46,830 bases of DNA from NCBI GenBank assembly GCA_022781445.1, contig JALETQ010000037.1:1-46830 (forward strand). The letters run 5' to 3'. Source of the DNA: Prevotella sp. GTDB taxonomy: Bacteria > Bacteroidota > Bacteroidia > Bacteroidales > Bacteroidaceae. This document shows, in pieces, positions 7,439 through 15,490 of this stretch. The first letter of the stretch is position 1, and each line of letters opens with the position of its first letter. The position numbers and the translations under genes were made by a program. The notes under the pieces are model-generated. The model was not told where the DNA came from, made no database searches, and was given only the letters and a program-made list of their open reading frames with translations.

Positions 7439-8476
7439 ATGAAACAGACAATCTTGGTTACAGGCGGCACCGGGTTCATCGGTTCGCACACGACAGTGGA
7501 GTTACAGCAGGCAGGTTACGAAGTGGTCATCGCCGACAACCTGTCCAATTCAAAGGCGGAAGTCATCGACGGCATCGAAAAGATCACGGGCATCCGCCCC
7601 GCCTTCGAGCAGGTAGACCTGCGCGACAAGGATGCCACGGAGGCAATCTTCAGGAAATACGGACGCATCGGGGGCATCATCCACTTCGCGGCATCGAAAG
7701 CAGTGGGCGAAAGTGTGGAGAAACCTCTTCTATACTATCGCAACAACGTGGTGAGCCTGCTCAACCTGCTGGAGCTGATGCCCCGATACAACGTGCGCGG
7801 CATCATCTTCTCCTCGAGCTGCACGGTCTACGGACAGCCTTCGCCCGAACATCTTCCCGTCACCGAAGAAGCTCCCATACAGACCGCTCTCAGCCCTTAC
7901 GGCAACACCAAGCAGATCAACGAAGAAATGATTCGCGACTACATCCACAGCGGAGCGCCGTTGAAGTCGGTCATCCTGCGCTATTTCAACCCCATCGGCG
8001 CACATCCGTCGGCACACATCGGCGAACTTCCCAACGGCGTCCCGGCCAACCTCATCCCCTTCGTGACCCAGACGGCCATGGGCATCCGCCCGCAACTCAA
8101 GGTCTTCGGCAACGACTACGACACTCCCGACGGCACCTGCATCCGCGACTACATCTATGTCGTCGACCTCGCCAAGGCACATGTGGCAGCCATGAAGCGC
8201 GTACTCGACGAAGACACCGAGCCGATCGAGTACTTCAACATCGGCACGGGCAAGGGCAACAGCACGCTCGAAGTCATCAAGGCTTTCGAGCAGGCAACGG
8301 GTCAAAAACTCAACTGGACATTCGCACCGCGCCGCGAAGGCGACATCGAAAAGGTGTGGGGCAACGTAGACAAAGCCAACAAAGTGCTGGGATGGAAAGC
8401 CGAAACGCCGCTGGAAGACATTCTGGCAACGGCATGGAAGTGGCAGCTCAAGCTGCGCGAGGACGGCGTGATGTAA
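7439..8476 (+). CDS. galE: UDP-glucose 4-epimerase
   Basis: GalE interconverts UDP-glucose and UDP-galactose (often also the N-acetyl forms) using bound NAD+, feeding surface polysaccharide and galactose metabolism in the cytoplasm. The 345-residue protein is a short-chain dehydrogenase: nucleotide loop TGGTGFIGS (8-16), catalytic Ser in SSSCTVYG (about 125-132) and the YxxxK pair Tyr154/Lys158 in SPYGNTK. The reading frame is open 15 codons further upstream, but the protein proper starts at the ATG before KQTILVTGG. It is single, flanked by a repeat upstream and a bidirectional terminator before pheS downstream. Confidence 0.95.
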   Translation: MKQTILVTGGTGFIGSHTTVELQQAGYEVVIADNLSNSKAEVIDGIEKITGIRPAFEQVDLRDKDATEAIFRKYGRIGGIIHFAASKAVGESVEKPLLYYRNNVVSLLNLLELMPRYNVRGIIFSSSCTVYGQPSPEHLPVTEEAPIQTALSPYGNTKQINEEMIRDYIHSGAPLKSVILRYFNPIGAHPSAHIGELPNGVPANLIPFVTQTAMGIRPQLKVFGNDYDTPDGTCIRDYIYVVDLAKAHVAAMKRVLDEDTEPIEYFNIGTGKGNSTLEVIKAFEQATGQKLNWTFAPRREGDIEKVWGNVDKANKVLGWKAETPLEDILATAWKWQLKLREDGVM

Positions 8477-8610
8477 GCATCTGCCCGACTGTCGGTACGC
8501 CCACTGTACCCGACAACCTCTTGGGCCGGATGCCCTGCAAAGAAACGGGGAGGCAGACTTGTCAGAAAAGGGCGGCGGCACCGGGAATTTCTCGGCAGCC
8601 CTCATAAGAA

Positions 8611-8650
8611 AACGAACCCGGAAAGCTCATTCATGCTTTCCGGGTTCGTT
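8611..8650. terminator. Bidirectional terminator between galE and pheS
   Basis: A perfect 15-bp stem, AACGAACCCGGAAAG (8611-8625) with its complement at 8636-8650, around a 10-nt loop. It lies between two convergent genes. The flanking T runs are weak on both sides. Confidence 0.8.
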
Positions 8651-8717
8651 CGTATATATCGGATTCTACCCTGACAGACATCTTGCATCAGGCGCGGCAC
8701 TTCCTCTCGCGAGGGCA

Positions 8718-9758
8718 TCAATAGGCCGCCTCAAACTCCTTCAGGAACCTGACATCGTTTTCCGAGAAGAGGCGCAAATCCGAAACCTGATACTTCAGAT
8801 TCGTGATTCTTTCCACGCCCAGTCCGAAGGCATAACCGCTGTAAACGCTGCTGTCGATGCCGCATTGTTCGAGTACGTTGGGATCGACCATGCCGCAACC
8901 GAGAATTTCCACCCATCCGGTGTGCTTGCAGAAGCCACAGCCCTTTCCGCCGCAGATATGGCAGGAAATGTCCATCTCGGCACTCGGCTCCGTGAACGGG
9001 AAGTAACTCGGGCGAAGACGGATTTGCGTTTCAGCTCCGAACATCTCCCTCGAGAACGTCAGCAACACCTGCTTGAGGTCGGTGAACGACACGTTCTTGT
9101 CGACATACAAGCCCTCCACCTGATGGAAGAAACAATGGGCGCGCGACGTGATCGCCTCGTTGCGGTACACCCTTCCGGGACAAATGATGCGGATGGGCGG
9201 CTGTGACGTTTCCATGACACGCGCCTGCACCGAGCTGGTGTGGCTCCGCAGCAGGATGTTCTTGGTCACATCAACGTTGCTTTCCTCCACAAAGAAAGTG
9301 TCCTGCATGTCTCTTGCCGGATGGTCGGCCGCAAAGTTCATCTTCGTGAAGATGTGCAGGTCGTCCTCCACTTCGGGTCCGTCGGCCAAGACGAAGCCCA
9401 TGCGGGAGAAGATGTCGATGATCTCGTTGCGCACGATGGTGAGCGGATGACGCGTTCCGAGCCTGATCGGATAGGGACTGCGGGTGAGATCCGGATGGTT
9501 TTCGTCCGGTTGGTCGGCGATGAGGGTATCCTTGAGTGAATTGATCTTGTCGGTAACCGTCTGCTTCAGCTCATTGATTCTCACGCCGACAGCTTTCTTC
9601 TGGTCGGCAGCCACTTCACGGAAATCAGCCATCAAGGCATTGATTTCACCCTTCCTGCTGAGGTACTTCAAACGCAGTGCTTCCAGTTCTTCCGCATTCT
9701 CGGCTCTCAACGACTGCACTTCTTGGAGAAGTCGTTCTATCTTTTCTAATATTACCAT
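8718..9758 (-). CDS. pheS: Phenylalanine--tRNA ligase alpha subunit
   Basis: PheS is the catalytic chain of the alpha2-beta2 enzyme that charges tRNA-Phe. The 346-residue protein has the N-terminal coiled-coil arm (about 1-85) and a class II catalytic core with SHTSSVQAR, the GRVYRNEAITSRAHCFFHQ motif-2 region, GCGMVDPNVL and the motif-3 segment FGLGVERI. Four cysteines in CHICGGKGCGFC (about 271-282) form a probable zinc knuckle in front of GWVEILGCGM. A TACCTTTG -7 box lies at the complement of 9787-9794. The beta-chain gene pheT is not adjacent, so the two subunit genes are separated here. Confidence 0.96.
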   Translation of the reverse strand: MVILEKIERLLQEVQSLRAENAEELEALRLKYLSRKGEINALMADFREVAADQKKAVGVRINELKQTVTDKINSLKDTLIADQPDENHPDLTRSPYPIRLGTRHPLTIVRNEIIDIFSRMGFVLADGPEVEDDLHIFTKMNFAADHPARDMQDTFFVEESNVDVTKNILLRSHTSSVQARVMETSQPPIRIICPGRVYRNEAITSRAHCFFHQVEGLYVDKNVSFTDLKQVLLTFSREMFGAETQIRLRPSYFPFTEPSAEMDISCHICGGKGCGFCKHTGWVEILGCGMVDPNVLEQCGIDSSVYSGYAFGLGVERITNLKYQVSDLRLFSENDVRFLKEFEAAY

Positions 9759-9885
9759 CTCTACTCGTTCTTGTTTAATGATGTTGCAAAGGTAATATTT
9801 TTAATACGAAAACCGATTAGTTCAGAAATAAAGTTGTACTTTTGCAAAGTTTCGATACAAAGATTATCGCAGAAGAAAAAGGATT

Positions 9886-10737
9886 ATGAAAAAAACAATG
9901 TTTTTCGTTGTTGTGGCTGTCGTGGGCTCGGTCTGCCTCGTGACCACCAACGGATGTACGGACAAGAAACCTTCGGGTTCGGATTCCGTTTCATGGCAAG
10001 ACTCGGTTGCCGATTCCATTCCCCAAAACCTCACCGTTGAAGCCGAAAATGCTCCCATGCCCAAGGGAGCCGATGAACTGTTTGACGATTTTATCTTCAA
10101 TTTCGCATCGAACGGACGACTGCAGCGCGAACGAATCATGTTTCCGTTGCCAATGAAGGCAGGTGCCACGGTGACCAGAATCACGAAAGACAAATGGAAA
10201 ACCGAAAACTTCTTCATGCGCCAAGGCTACTACACCCTCATTTTCGACAACGAGAAACAGTTTGAAATCGTCAATGACACCTCGATAGACCATGTCATCG
10301 TCGAAAAGGTTTACCTCAACAAGAAATCCGTTCAGCAGTTCGATTTCCACCGGATCAACGGCAGGTGGATGCTCACCGAGATCATCAACGGTGCGATGTA
10401 TCAGAATCACAATGCGTCGTTCCTGTCGTTCTACGAGCAGTTTGCACGCGACAGGAAATTTCAGGTAAGCAGCCTCAACGTACCCGTATCGATGGTTCTC
10501 CCCGACCCCGACGACGATTTCAAGATGATGAACGCCGACCTCTATCCCGAGCAATGGGAAGACTTCAAACCTCAGATTCTCCCCAAAGACTTCATCTACA
10601 ACATCATATACGGCCAGAAATACACCAACAGCAGCCAGAAGGTGTTTGTCATCCGCGGCATTGCCAACGGTTATGAGACCCAAATGACCTTCAGGAAGAT
10701 GAAAAACGGTTGGAAACTGGTCAAAATGATTGCCTGA
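9886..10737 (+). CDS. Predicted lipoprotein, DUF4348-like
   Basis: The 283-residue product starts with a lipoprotein-type signal: MKKTMFF, a hydrophobic core and TTNGC, giving a probable lipidated Cys at residue 24. The mature domain begins after an acidic, Ser/Asp-rich linker and contains GADELFDDFIFNFASN (about 61-76), which I associate with the Bacteroidales DUF4348 family; that link is from memory. A TACTTTTG -7 box lies at 9837-9844. The stop is only 4 nt before murB, so the two are probably cotranscribed, although no functional link is obvious. Confidence 0.8.
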   Translation: MKKTMFFVVVAVVGSVCLVTTNGCTDKKPSGSDSVSWQDSVADSIPQNLTVEAENAPMPKGADELFDDFIFNFASNGRLQRERIMFPLPMKAGATVTRITKDKWKTENFFMRQGYYTLIFDNEKQFEIVNDTSIDHVIVEKVYLNKKSVQQFDFHRINGRWMLTEIINGAMYQNHNASFLSFYEQFARDRKFQVSSLNVPVSMVLPDPDDDFKMMNADLYPEQWEDFKPQILPKDFIYNIIYGQKYTNSSQKVFVIRGIANGYETQMTFRKMKNGWKLVKMIA

Positions 10738-10741
10738 CACC

Positions 10742-11752
10742 ATGAAAGTGACCGACTTCTCCCTCCTTCACCACAACACCTTCGGCATCGACGCGTGCTG
10801 CAAACGGTTCATCGAATGTACCTCGGTCGAAGAGCTTCAAGCCTGCACACCCCTGCCTCACACCGATGATGAACCGTTGCTGATACTTGGAGGCGGAAGC
10901 AACCTGTTGCTCACGCGCGACTTTCCGGGTACCGTCGTTCATGCCGCCATCAAAGGAATGGAAGTCTGCGAACAAGGGGACGACATCTTCGTGCGTTGCG
11001 GAAGCGGAGAAGTGTGGGACGACATGGTGGCCACATGGGTTCGTAACGGCTGGCATGGTGCCGAAAACCTCTCATTCATTCCGGGCGAAGTGGGTGCCTC
11101 TGCCGTGCAGAACATCGGGGCATACGGTGCCGAAGCCAAAGACCTCATCACCGAAATAGAAGCCGTGGAAGCAGAAACGGGCAAGCCCGTCACCCTCACC
11201 AATGCCGAATGTGCCTATGGTTATCGTAGCAGCAAGTTCAAGAACGAGTGGAAAAACCGATACATCATCACCCATGTGACCTATCGGCTGTCGCGCGTTT
11301 TCACGCCCCACACCGATTACGGCAACATCAAAGCCATGCTGGAGGCAAGGCATATCGACACCCCCACAGCCCAACAGTTGCGCGATACCATTATATATAT
11401 AAGACAGGAGAAGTTGCCCGACCCTCTCGTCGAAGGCAATGCCGGCAGTTTTTTCATGAATCCGATGGTCGGAAAAACCCTTGCCGACAAGTTGCTGGCA
11501 ACTCATCCCACCATGCCCCACTACGTACTCGATGACCGAAAAGTGAAGATTCCCGCCGGATGGCTCATCGAACAATGCGGATGGAAAGGGCGATCGCTCG
11601 GCAAGGCTGCAGTCCATGCCAAGCAGGCACTTGTACTGGTCAACAAAGGCGGTGCCACGGGAGCCGACATCCTGCGACTTTGCCAAGCCATCATCGCCGA
11701 TGTCGAAAAAACTTTCGGCATCACGCTCCATCCCGAAGTAAACATCGTGTAA
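10742..11752 (+). CDS. murB: UDP-N-acetylenolpyruvoylglucosamine reductase
   Basis: MurB is the FAD enzyme that reduces UDP-GlcNAc-enolpyruvate to UDP-MurNAc in peptidoglycan synthesis. The 336-residue protein shows the FAD loop GGGSNLLL (about 49-56), IPGEVGASAVQNIGAYG (about 113-129), YGYRSSKFK and GNAGSFFMNP, which carries the serine expected to protonate the substrate. The YxxSxFK loop and the length mark the type I (E. coli-like) form. The ATG at 10742 is used because the four codons upstream overlap the previous gene. Confidence 0.96.
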   Translation: MKVTDFSLLHHNTFGIDACCKRFIECTSVEELQACTPLPHTDDEPLLILGGGSNLLLTRDFPGTVVHAAIKGMEVCEQGDDIFVRCGSGEVWDDMVATWVRNGWHGAENLSFIPGEVGASAVQNIGAYGAEAKDLITEIEAVEAETGKPVTLTNAECAYGYRSSKFKNEWKNRYIITHVTYRLSRVFTPHTDYGNIKAMLEARHIDTPTAQQLRDTIIYIRQEKLPDPLVEGNAGSFFMNPMVGKTLADKLLATHPTMPHYVLDDRKVKIPAGWLIEQCGWKGRSLGKAAVHAKQALVLVNKGGATGADILRLCQAIIADVEKTFGITLHPEVNIV

Positions 11753-12115
11753 CAATACTCTTTCGCGGCTGTTTGCTCATGCGCAACACCAAGCACAGCA
11801 ACTGTGCCGACACACCCGTAACAAGTCGTACTGTGGTTGTTTCGTTTCTCCCTGTGACAGAGCCGTAACTTCTGCTTCCGTTTGCGCTTCGATAACCGTT
11901 TGCCGGTTATTTGGGTATGACTCCGATTTTTTCGAAGGATATGCAAGCCTTTGACACCACTTTCGCGAAAAAAGGCAGAGAGGAGACAGACGAGCCTTAC
12001 GAAAACCGTCAGGACGCGACACAGACATCACCGTCACCGAAGCCTCATTGGTATGACAACCGACGGATATTCTTTTCATCACGGTCATCAAATCTTTGAT
12101 TATTCCACACCCATC
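11753..12115. other. Intergenic stretch without a recognised gene
   Basis: No coding region stands out. A weak hairpin (ATAACCG at 11892-11898 with CGGTTAT at 11904-11910, followed by TTGGG) could end the murB transcript. The reading frame of the downstream hydrolase stays open across 11951-12115, but that part is low in hydrophobic residues and does not resemble the family. Confidence 0.5.
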
Positions 12116-12913
12116 ATGCAACATTGCGATACTTCTCCAGCCCCATCCCTCCGCGTCACCTTTTTGGGCACCGGCACATCGGTCGGTGTTCCCAGCATAG
12201 GCTGCGGATGCAAAGTCTGTACGAGTTCCGACCTGCACGACAAACGATTGAGAAGCTCTATTCTCGTCGAAAGTGCCACCACCCGGCTGCTGATCGACTG
12301 CGGTCCCGACTTCCGGCAACAAATATTACCTCTCCCCTTCCGTCCCATTCATGGCGTGTTGCTCACCCATTACCACTTCGACCACGTGACGGGGATTGAC
12401 GATCTTCGTCCGTTTTGTGTCTTCGGAACTGTCGACATTTATGCCGAACAAACCACCATCGACAATCTCCGGCAAACCATTCCCTATTGCTTCGGCGACA
12501 ACCCCTACCCCGGCATTCCGCATCTCGACTTCAGAGAGGCGACGCTCCATCACCCGTTCACGGTGGGCGACATCGAAATCGTGCCGGTCAGGGTCATGCA
12601 CGGCAAGATGCCCATCTTCGGTTACCGCATGGGAAAATTGGCCTACATCACCGACATGAAATATATGAATGATGCCGAACTGCCCTATCTGGACGGCATC
12701 ACCACCCTCGTGGTCAACGCTCTCCGCTTCGACAACCCTCATCATTCGCATCAGTCGGTTGCCGATGCCATTGCTTTTGCCAGGAAGACAACGGCCCAAC
12801 GCGTTTTTTTCACACACATGAGCCATCAGATCGGATTACATCGCGAAGTCAATCGAATATTGCCCGGGAACATTTTGCTGGCGTTTGACGGACAAGTCAT
12901 CGATATCGGATAA
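12116..12913 (+). CDS. Metallo-beta-lactamase-fold hydrolase, PhnP-like
   Basis: The 265-residue protein starts its conserved part with RVTFLGTGTSVGVPSIGCGCKVC (about 13-35) and has the metal motif HYHFDH at 85-90, a D in YITDMKYM, and a late histidine in FFTHMSHQIG. This layout matches the PhnP/ElaC-like branch of the MBL superfamily, whose members act on cyclic phosphate or other phosphodiester bonds. The cysteines at about 30, 32 and 35 may bind a structural zinc, as in PhnP. No phn genes are nearby, so the substrate is unknown. The upstream 55 codons of open frame are left out because the homology-like region begins at this ATG. Confidence 0.88.
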   Translation: MQHCDTSPAPSLRVTFLGTGTSVGVPSIGCGCKVCTSSDLHDKRLRSSILVESATTRLLIDCGPDFRQQILPLPFRPIHGVLLTHYHFDHVTGIDDLRPFCVFGTVDIYAEQTTIDNLRQTIPYCFGDNPYPGIPHLDFREATLHHPFTVGDIEIVPVRVMHGKMPIFGYRMGKLAYITDMKYMNDAELPYLDGITTLVVNALRFDNPHHSHQSVADAIAFARKTTAQRVFFTHMSHQIGLHREVNRILPGNILLAFDGQVIDIG

Positions 12914-12914
12914 T

Positions 12915-12973
12915 CCAAATAGGTCGTCGGACCATTCGGGTTCAACCGGTTCGGAATCTGATGACCGCTTTTG
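12915..12973 (-). repeat. Probable decayed copy of the dispersed repeat
   Basis: It starts CCAAATAGGTCGTC and ends GATGACCGCTTTTG, which resembles the inverted ends of the repeat family; the interior has diverged. This is called on end similarity only. Confidence 0.4.
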
Positions 12974-13064
12974 TATAAATCAAGCAATATGATACAAGAA
13001 CGCCCTTCATTACGACACAAATATGTTAAATAACATTTCAATCAAACATTTTGTTCGCAAAACA

Positions 13065-13095
13065 TTTGCAGAAACTTTCTTTTTTCGTATCTTTG
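13065..13095 (+). promoter_or_regulatory. Consensus promoter of an orphan small transcript
   Basis: TTTG at 13065-13068, a 19-nt spacer and TATCTTTG at 13088-13095: a full match to the Bacteroidota promoter. No gene follows in the next 500 bases on this strand. Confidence 0.85.
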
Positions 13096-13099
13096 CAAT

Positions 13100-13166
13100 G
13101 TGTTTTTCATAGTATTAGATTTAAGGTTAACAAAAGGTTGGACTACAGCGGTAGTCCATTTTTTTT
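13100..13166 (+). ncRNA. Candidate small noncoding RNA of about 67 nt
   Basis: Transcription from the promoter at 13065-13095 should begin near 13100 and stop at the hairpin TGGACTAC (13139-13146), loop AGCG, GTAGTCCA (13151-13158) followed by eight T. The body contains AGTATTAGATTTAAGGTTAAC (13111-13131). From memory, unverified, a TTAGATTTAAGGTTAAC-like block recurs in Bacteroidales genomes. AAAGGTTG (13133-13140) can instead pair with CAACCTTT (13179-13186), so read-through control is conceivable. No open frame of useful size lies within it. Name and target are unknown. Confidence 0.65.
13139..13166 (+). terminator. Perfect intrinsic terminator of the small RNA
   Basis: An 8-bp stem with a 4-nt loop is followed directly by T8 (13159-13166). 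Its A-rich upstream side could extend the pairing into the T run. Confidence 0.9.
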
Positions 13167-13345
13167 GCCCATAGGTTTCAACCTTTATCGACAGACTCTC
13201 CCCCATGATATTTTTTCACCTGCCACCCTGTCCTTTTCTTCTGAACATCATCATGTTTTCGATTGACAGAAGCACAACAAGCCATCTGCAGACAGCCACT
13301 TGAACCCCGACCGCTCATTAGATTTCGATTTGAGGTTCACAACCA

Positions 13346-13425
13346 CAATCGGTCATTTGAGCAGGACGGAAAGTGATATGAACGACAGGAAATGTATAAA
13401 CAAACGCTCTCATGACCGATTTGGG
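13346..13425 (-). repeat. Dispersed intergenic repeat, best-preserved copy with inverted ends
   Basis: Ends CAATCGGTCATTTGAG (13346-13361) and CTCATGACCGATTTGGG (13409-13425) are inverted. Read on the minus strand, the order is CCCAAATCGGTCATGAG, GCGTTTGTTTATACATTTCC, GTCGTTCATATCACTTTCCGTCC, then the far end. The same order is found at 33405 (plus), 24203 (minus) and 18126 (minus). A partial second copy of the end may lie at 13305-13335 (CCCCGACCGCTCATTAG). Confidence 0.85.
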
Positions 13426-13462
13426 TTAAACACCATCCAACCATCGACAACATCAGTTTTTC

Positions 13463-13550
13463 AAAAGGGCAGGTTTCATGTTGCCAAAGGGTTCGTTTTA
13501 GAAGGCAAAAGGCCCCGAATCGCGGTGTAAAAGGGCAGGTCTTGTCGGAC
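13463..13550. repeat. 22-bp periodic array, AAAAGG type
   Basis: AAAAGG-type blocks start at 13463, 13485 (CAAAGG), 13507 and 13529, each exactly 22 bp apart. The first and fourth units share AAAAGGGCAGGT. The units otherwise vary. The same kind of array occurs at 35667-35755. It lies in the gene-free region before the helicase gene's 3' end. Confidence 0.75.
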
Positions 13551-13610
13551 ACCTGTCCGTGAACCGTGACAAGACATCAATGACCACGCAGAAAAAGACC
13601 CGATCAACTA

Positions 13611-13645
13611 CCCAAATCGGTTGTCACAATCCGAATTGGTTTGGG
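13611..13645. repeat. Minimal copy of the repeat: two ends without the core
   Basis: CCCAAATCGGTTGTCA is followed almost at once by the inverted-looking CCGAATTGGTTTGGG, giving a 35-bp element ten bases past the helicase stop codon. It may act as a weak terminator for the helicase transcript on the minus strand. Confidence 0.5.
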
Positions 13646-13654
13646 AAAAACGGT

Positions 13655-15412
13655 TTATTTCAACGGTTTGTCTTTGGATTTGAGCAGACGCTTGAGACTT
13701 CGTTGAGCTTTCGAATTGTCGGGTGACAGTTCGAGTGCCTTGCGGTAATTGGAAATGGCAGCTTCTATCATGTGTTCGTCTTCACACTCCTTTCCGAGCA
13801 TGGTATATTCTACGGAGAGTTTCTGCAGGAACTGCCTGTTCTTCTTCAGTTCGGCCTGCAGGCGGCGGTTCTCTGCACGCAAGGCGTTTGTTCGTTCGAG
13901 ACGACGACGAATGAATCGTCGGACTACGGGCTTCTCAATGTCATACCTACCGTGAATGGCTTTGAAGAAGTGGTCGAGGAAGTCATTCATCATCCCTTTG
14001 TCGTAGGCTTCCACGGCTTGTCGATAAGCACGGTCGGCAGCCGATTCGCGGATGGCCTGTTCATAAAGCGTCTTATCGTTGTAGTTTCGGGCAAAACGCA
14101 CGACGGCTTCATTGAGGAAAACATCACGGCGGCGCAGCGGCATATTCATGCTCAACCCTTCAAGCGACGTGCAACGGGAAAGGGCAACGTATGCCTGTCC
14201 GGCGGCAAACACGCCTCCGGTGAAATCGATCACCGCCCGCTTGAATGTCAGTCCCTGGCATTTGTGGATGGTGATCGCCCATGCCAGACGGATGGGGAAC
14301 TGCACGAAGGTTCCGATTTCCTGTTCCTCGATTTTCTTTTCTTCCTCGTTGTAGGTGTAACGCATGTTGCTCCACTTCTCACGACCCACATCGTGTTCTT
14401 CACCTTCTTCCGTTCGGATGGTGATGGTGGCTCCTTCACTCAGGCAGTCGATGGCAGTGATGACACCGAGGGTTCCGTTTACCCATCTGCGGTCCATGTC
14501 GTTCTTGACAAAAATGACTTGTGCGCCCACCTTCAGTTGCAGTTCCATGAGCGTGGGAAGGTTAGAGAGCGGGAATTCGCCCTCCACTTCTCCGTAAAAG
14601 ACAAGAGGCTGCCCCTCCAAACTACGCAACTGCCGGTCGTTGATGTGGTCGGCGGTGTCGCGACGAGTGGCAAGCGTGATGGACAGGCTGCCGGTTCCGT
14701 CATCGAGAGGTGCTCCGACTCGACTGTTGAGCGTCTGCAAATCGCTATCGAGGAGATGATTCTCTCGGATGTTGTCGAGCATTCCGATAAAACCGGCATC
14801 GGATTGACGATAAGTTTTGAGCAGTTCGACCGACACGGGTTTCATTTCCCTGAACACATGAGCATCGAAGAAATACGAAGAGGGGTAATAAGGAGCGAGC
14901 AGTCGTCGCTCGTCTTCCCTGAGAACCGGCTCGAGCTGGAACACGTCGCCTACAAGCAACAGTTGTTTTCCGCCGAAAGGTTCGCGCATGTTTCGCGAAT
15001 ACACCCGCAACACCTTGTCGATGAAGTCGATGATGTCGGCACGAACCATCGAGATCTCGTCGATGATGATGAGCTCGAGTTCCCGGATGATCTTCTGCTT
15101 CTCAGCCGTGTATTTCATGGTTTCGCGCAACTTGCGCACGGAGAAGCGACGGTCGTCGGGCAACAAGGGATGGAAAGGCAACTTGAAAAAGCTGTGCAGG
15201 GTGACTCCTCCGGCATTGATGGCTGCAATACCCGTGGGAGCCAGCACCACCTTTTTCTTCTTCACATGCTCGCATACATAGCGCAAGAAAGTGGATTTTC
15301 CCGTTCCCGCCTTACCGGTGAGAAAAAGGGAACGATGGGTGGAACACACGATTTGGAGGGCATTTTGGAACTCCTCGTTGGCGGTATCTATATGGTCGGG
15401 ATGATTTTTCAA
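13655..15412 (-). CDS. PIF1/RecD-like superfamily 1 helicase
   Basis: The 585-residue protein is an ATP-dependent DNA helicase of the PIF1/RecD2-like group. Visible motifs are Walker A GKAGTGKST (33-41), motif Ia LAPTGIAA, Walker B IIIDEISM (about 113-120), GDVFQLEPV (motif III), LLKTYRQSD (motif IV) and the UvrD_C_2-like pair AITIHKCQGLTF and AYVALSRC in the C-terminal part. The last 50 residues look like a tetratricopeptide pair (AISNYRKALELSPDNSKAQ), so a protein contact is likely. It sits 78 nt downstream of the PBP1A gene with a hairpin between. The cellular role is not known; replication or repair helper is inference. Confidence 0.9.
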   Translation of the reverse strand: MKNHPDHIDTANEEFQNALQIVCSTHRSLFLTGKAGTGKSTFLRYVCEHVKKKKVVLAPTGIAAINAGGVTLHSFFKLPFHPLLPDDRRFSVRKLRETMKYTAEKQKIIRELELIIIDEISMVRADIIDFIDKVLRVYSRNMREPFGGKQLLLVGDVFQLEPVLREDERRLLAPYYPSSYFFDAHVFREMKPVSVELLKTYRQSDAGFIGMLDNIRENHLLDSDLQTLNSRVGAPLDDGTGSLSITLATRRDTADHINDRQLRSLEGQPLVFYGEVEGEFPLSNLPTLMELQLKVGAQVIFVKNDMDRRWVNGTLGVITAIDCLSEGATITIRTEEGEEHDVGREKWSNMRYTYNEEEKKIEEQEIGTFVQFPIRLAWAITIHKCQGLTFKRAVIDFTGGVFAAGQAYVALSRCTSLEGLSMNMPLRRRDVFLNEAVVRFARNYNDKTLYEQAIRESAADRAYRQAVEAYDKGMMNDFLDHFFKAIHGRYDIEKPVVRRFIRRRLERTNALRAENRRLQAELKKNRQFLQKLSVEYTMLGKECEDEHMIEAAISNYRKALELSPDNSKAQRSLKRLLKSKDKPLK

Positions 15413-15430
15413 GTGACGAAAGGAACTATA

Positions 15431-15465
15431 CGAAGCGGGGCAGGCTGCAAACCTGCCCCGGGCTT
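15431..15465 (-). terminator. Strong hairpin between the PBP1A and helicase genes
   Basis: GGGGCAGG and CCTGCCCC enclose a 7-nt loop, with outer arms GAAGC and GCTTC. On the minus strand it follows the PBP1A stop by about 25 nt and is followed by CTTCGTATAGTTCCTTTC rather than a clean T run. It may terminate or attenuate transcription into the helicase gene. Confidence 0.6.
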
Positions 15466-15490
15466 CATGGTTTTCATGTCGATGAGGTCA

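Noticed and set aside
13300..13530. Short open frame of 76 codons
   Set aside because: It is made mostly of the dispersed repeat and the 22-bp array, with no protein-like composition.
13463..13550. Possible CRISPR array because of regular spacing
   Set aside because: The period is only 22 bp, repeat blocks are 6-12 nt, there are no unique spacers of normal size and no cas genes in the window.
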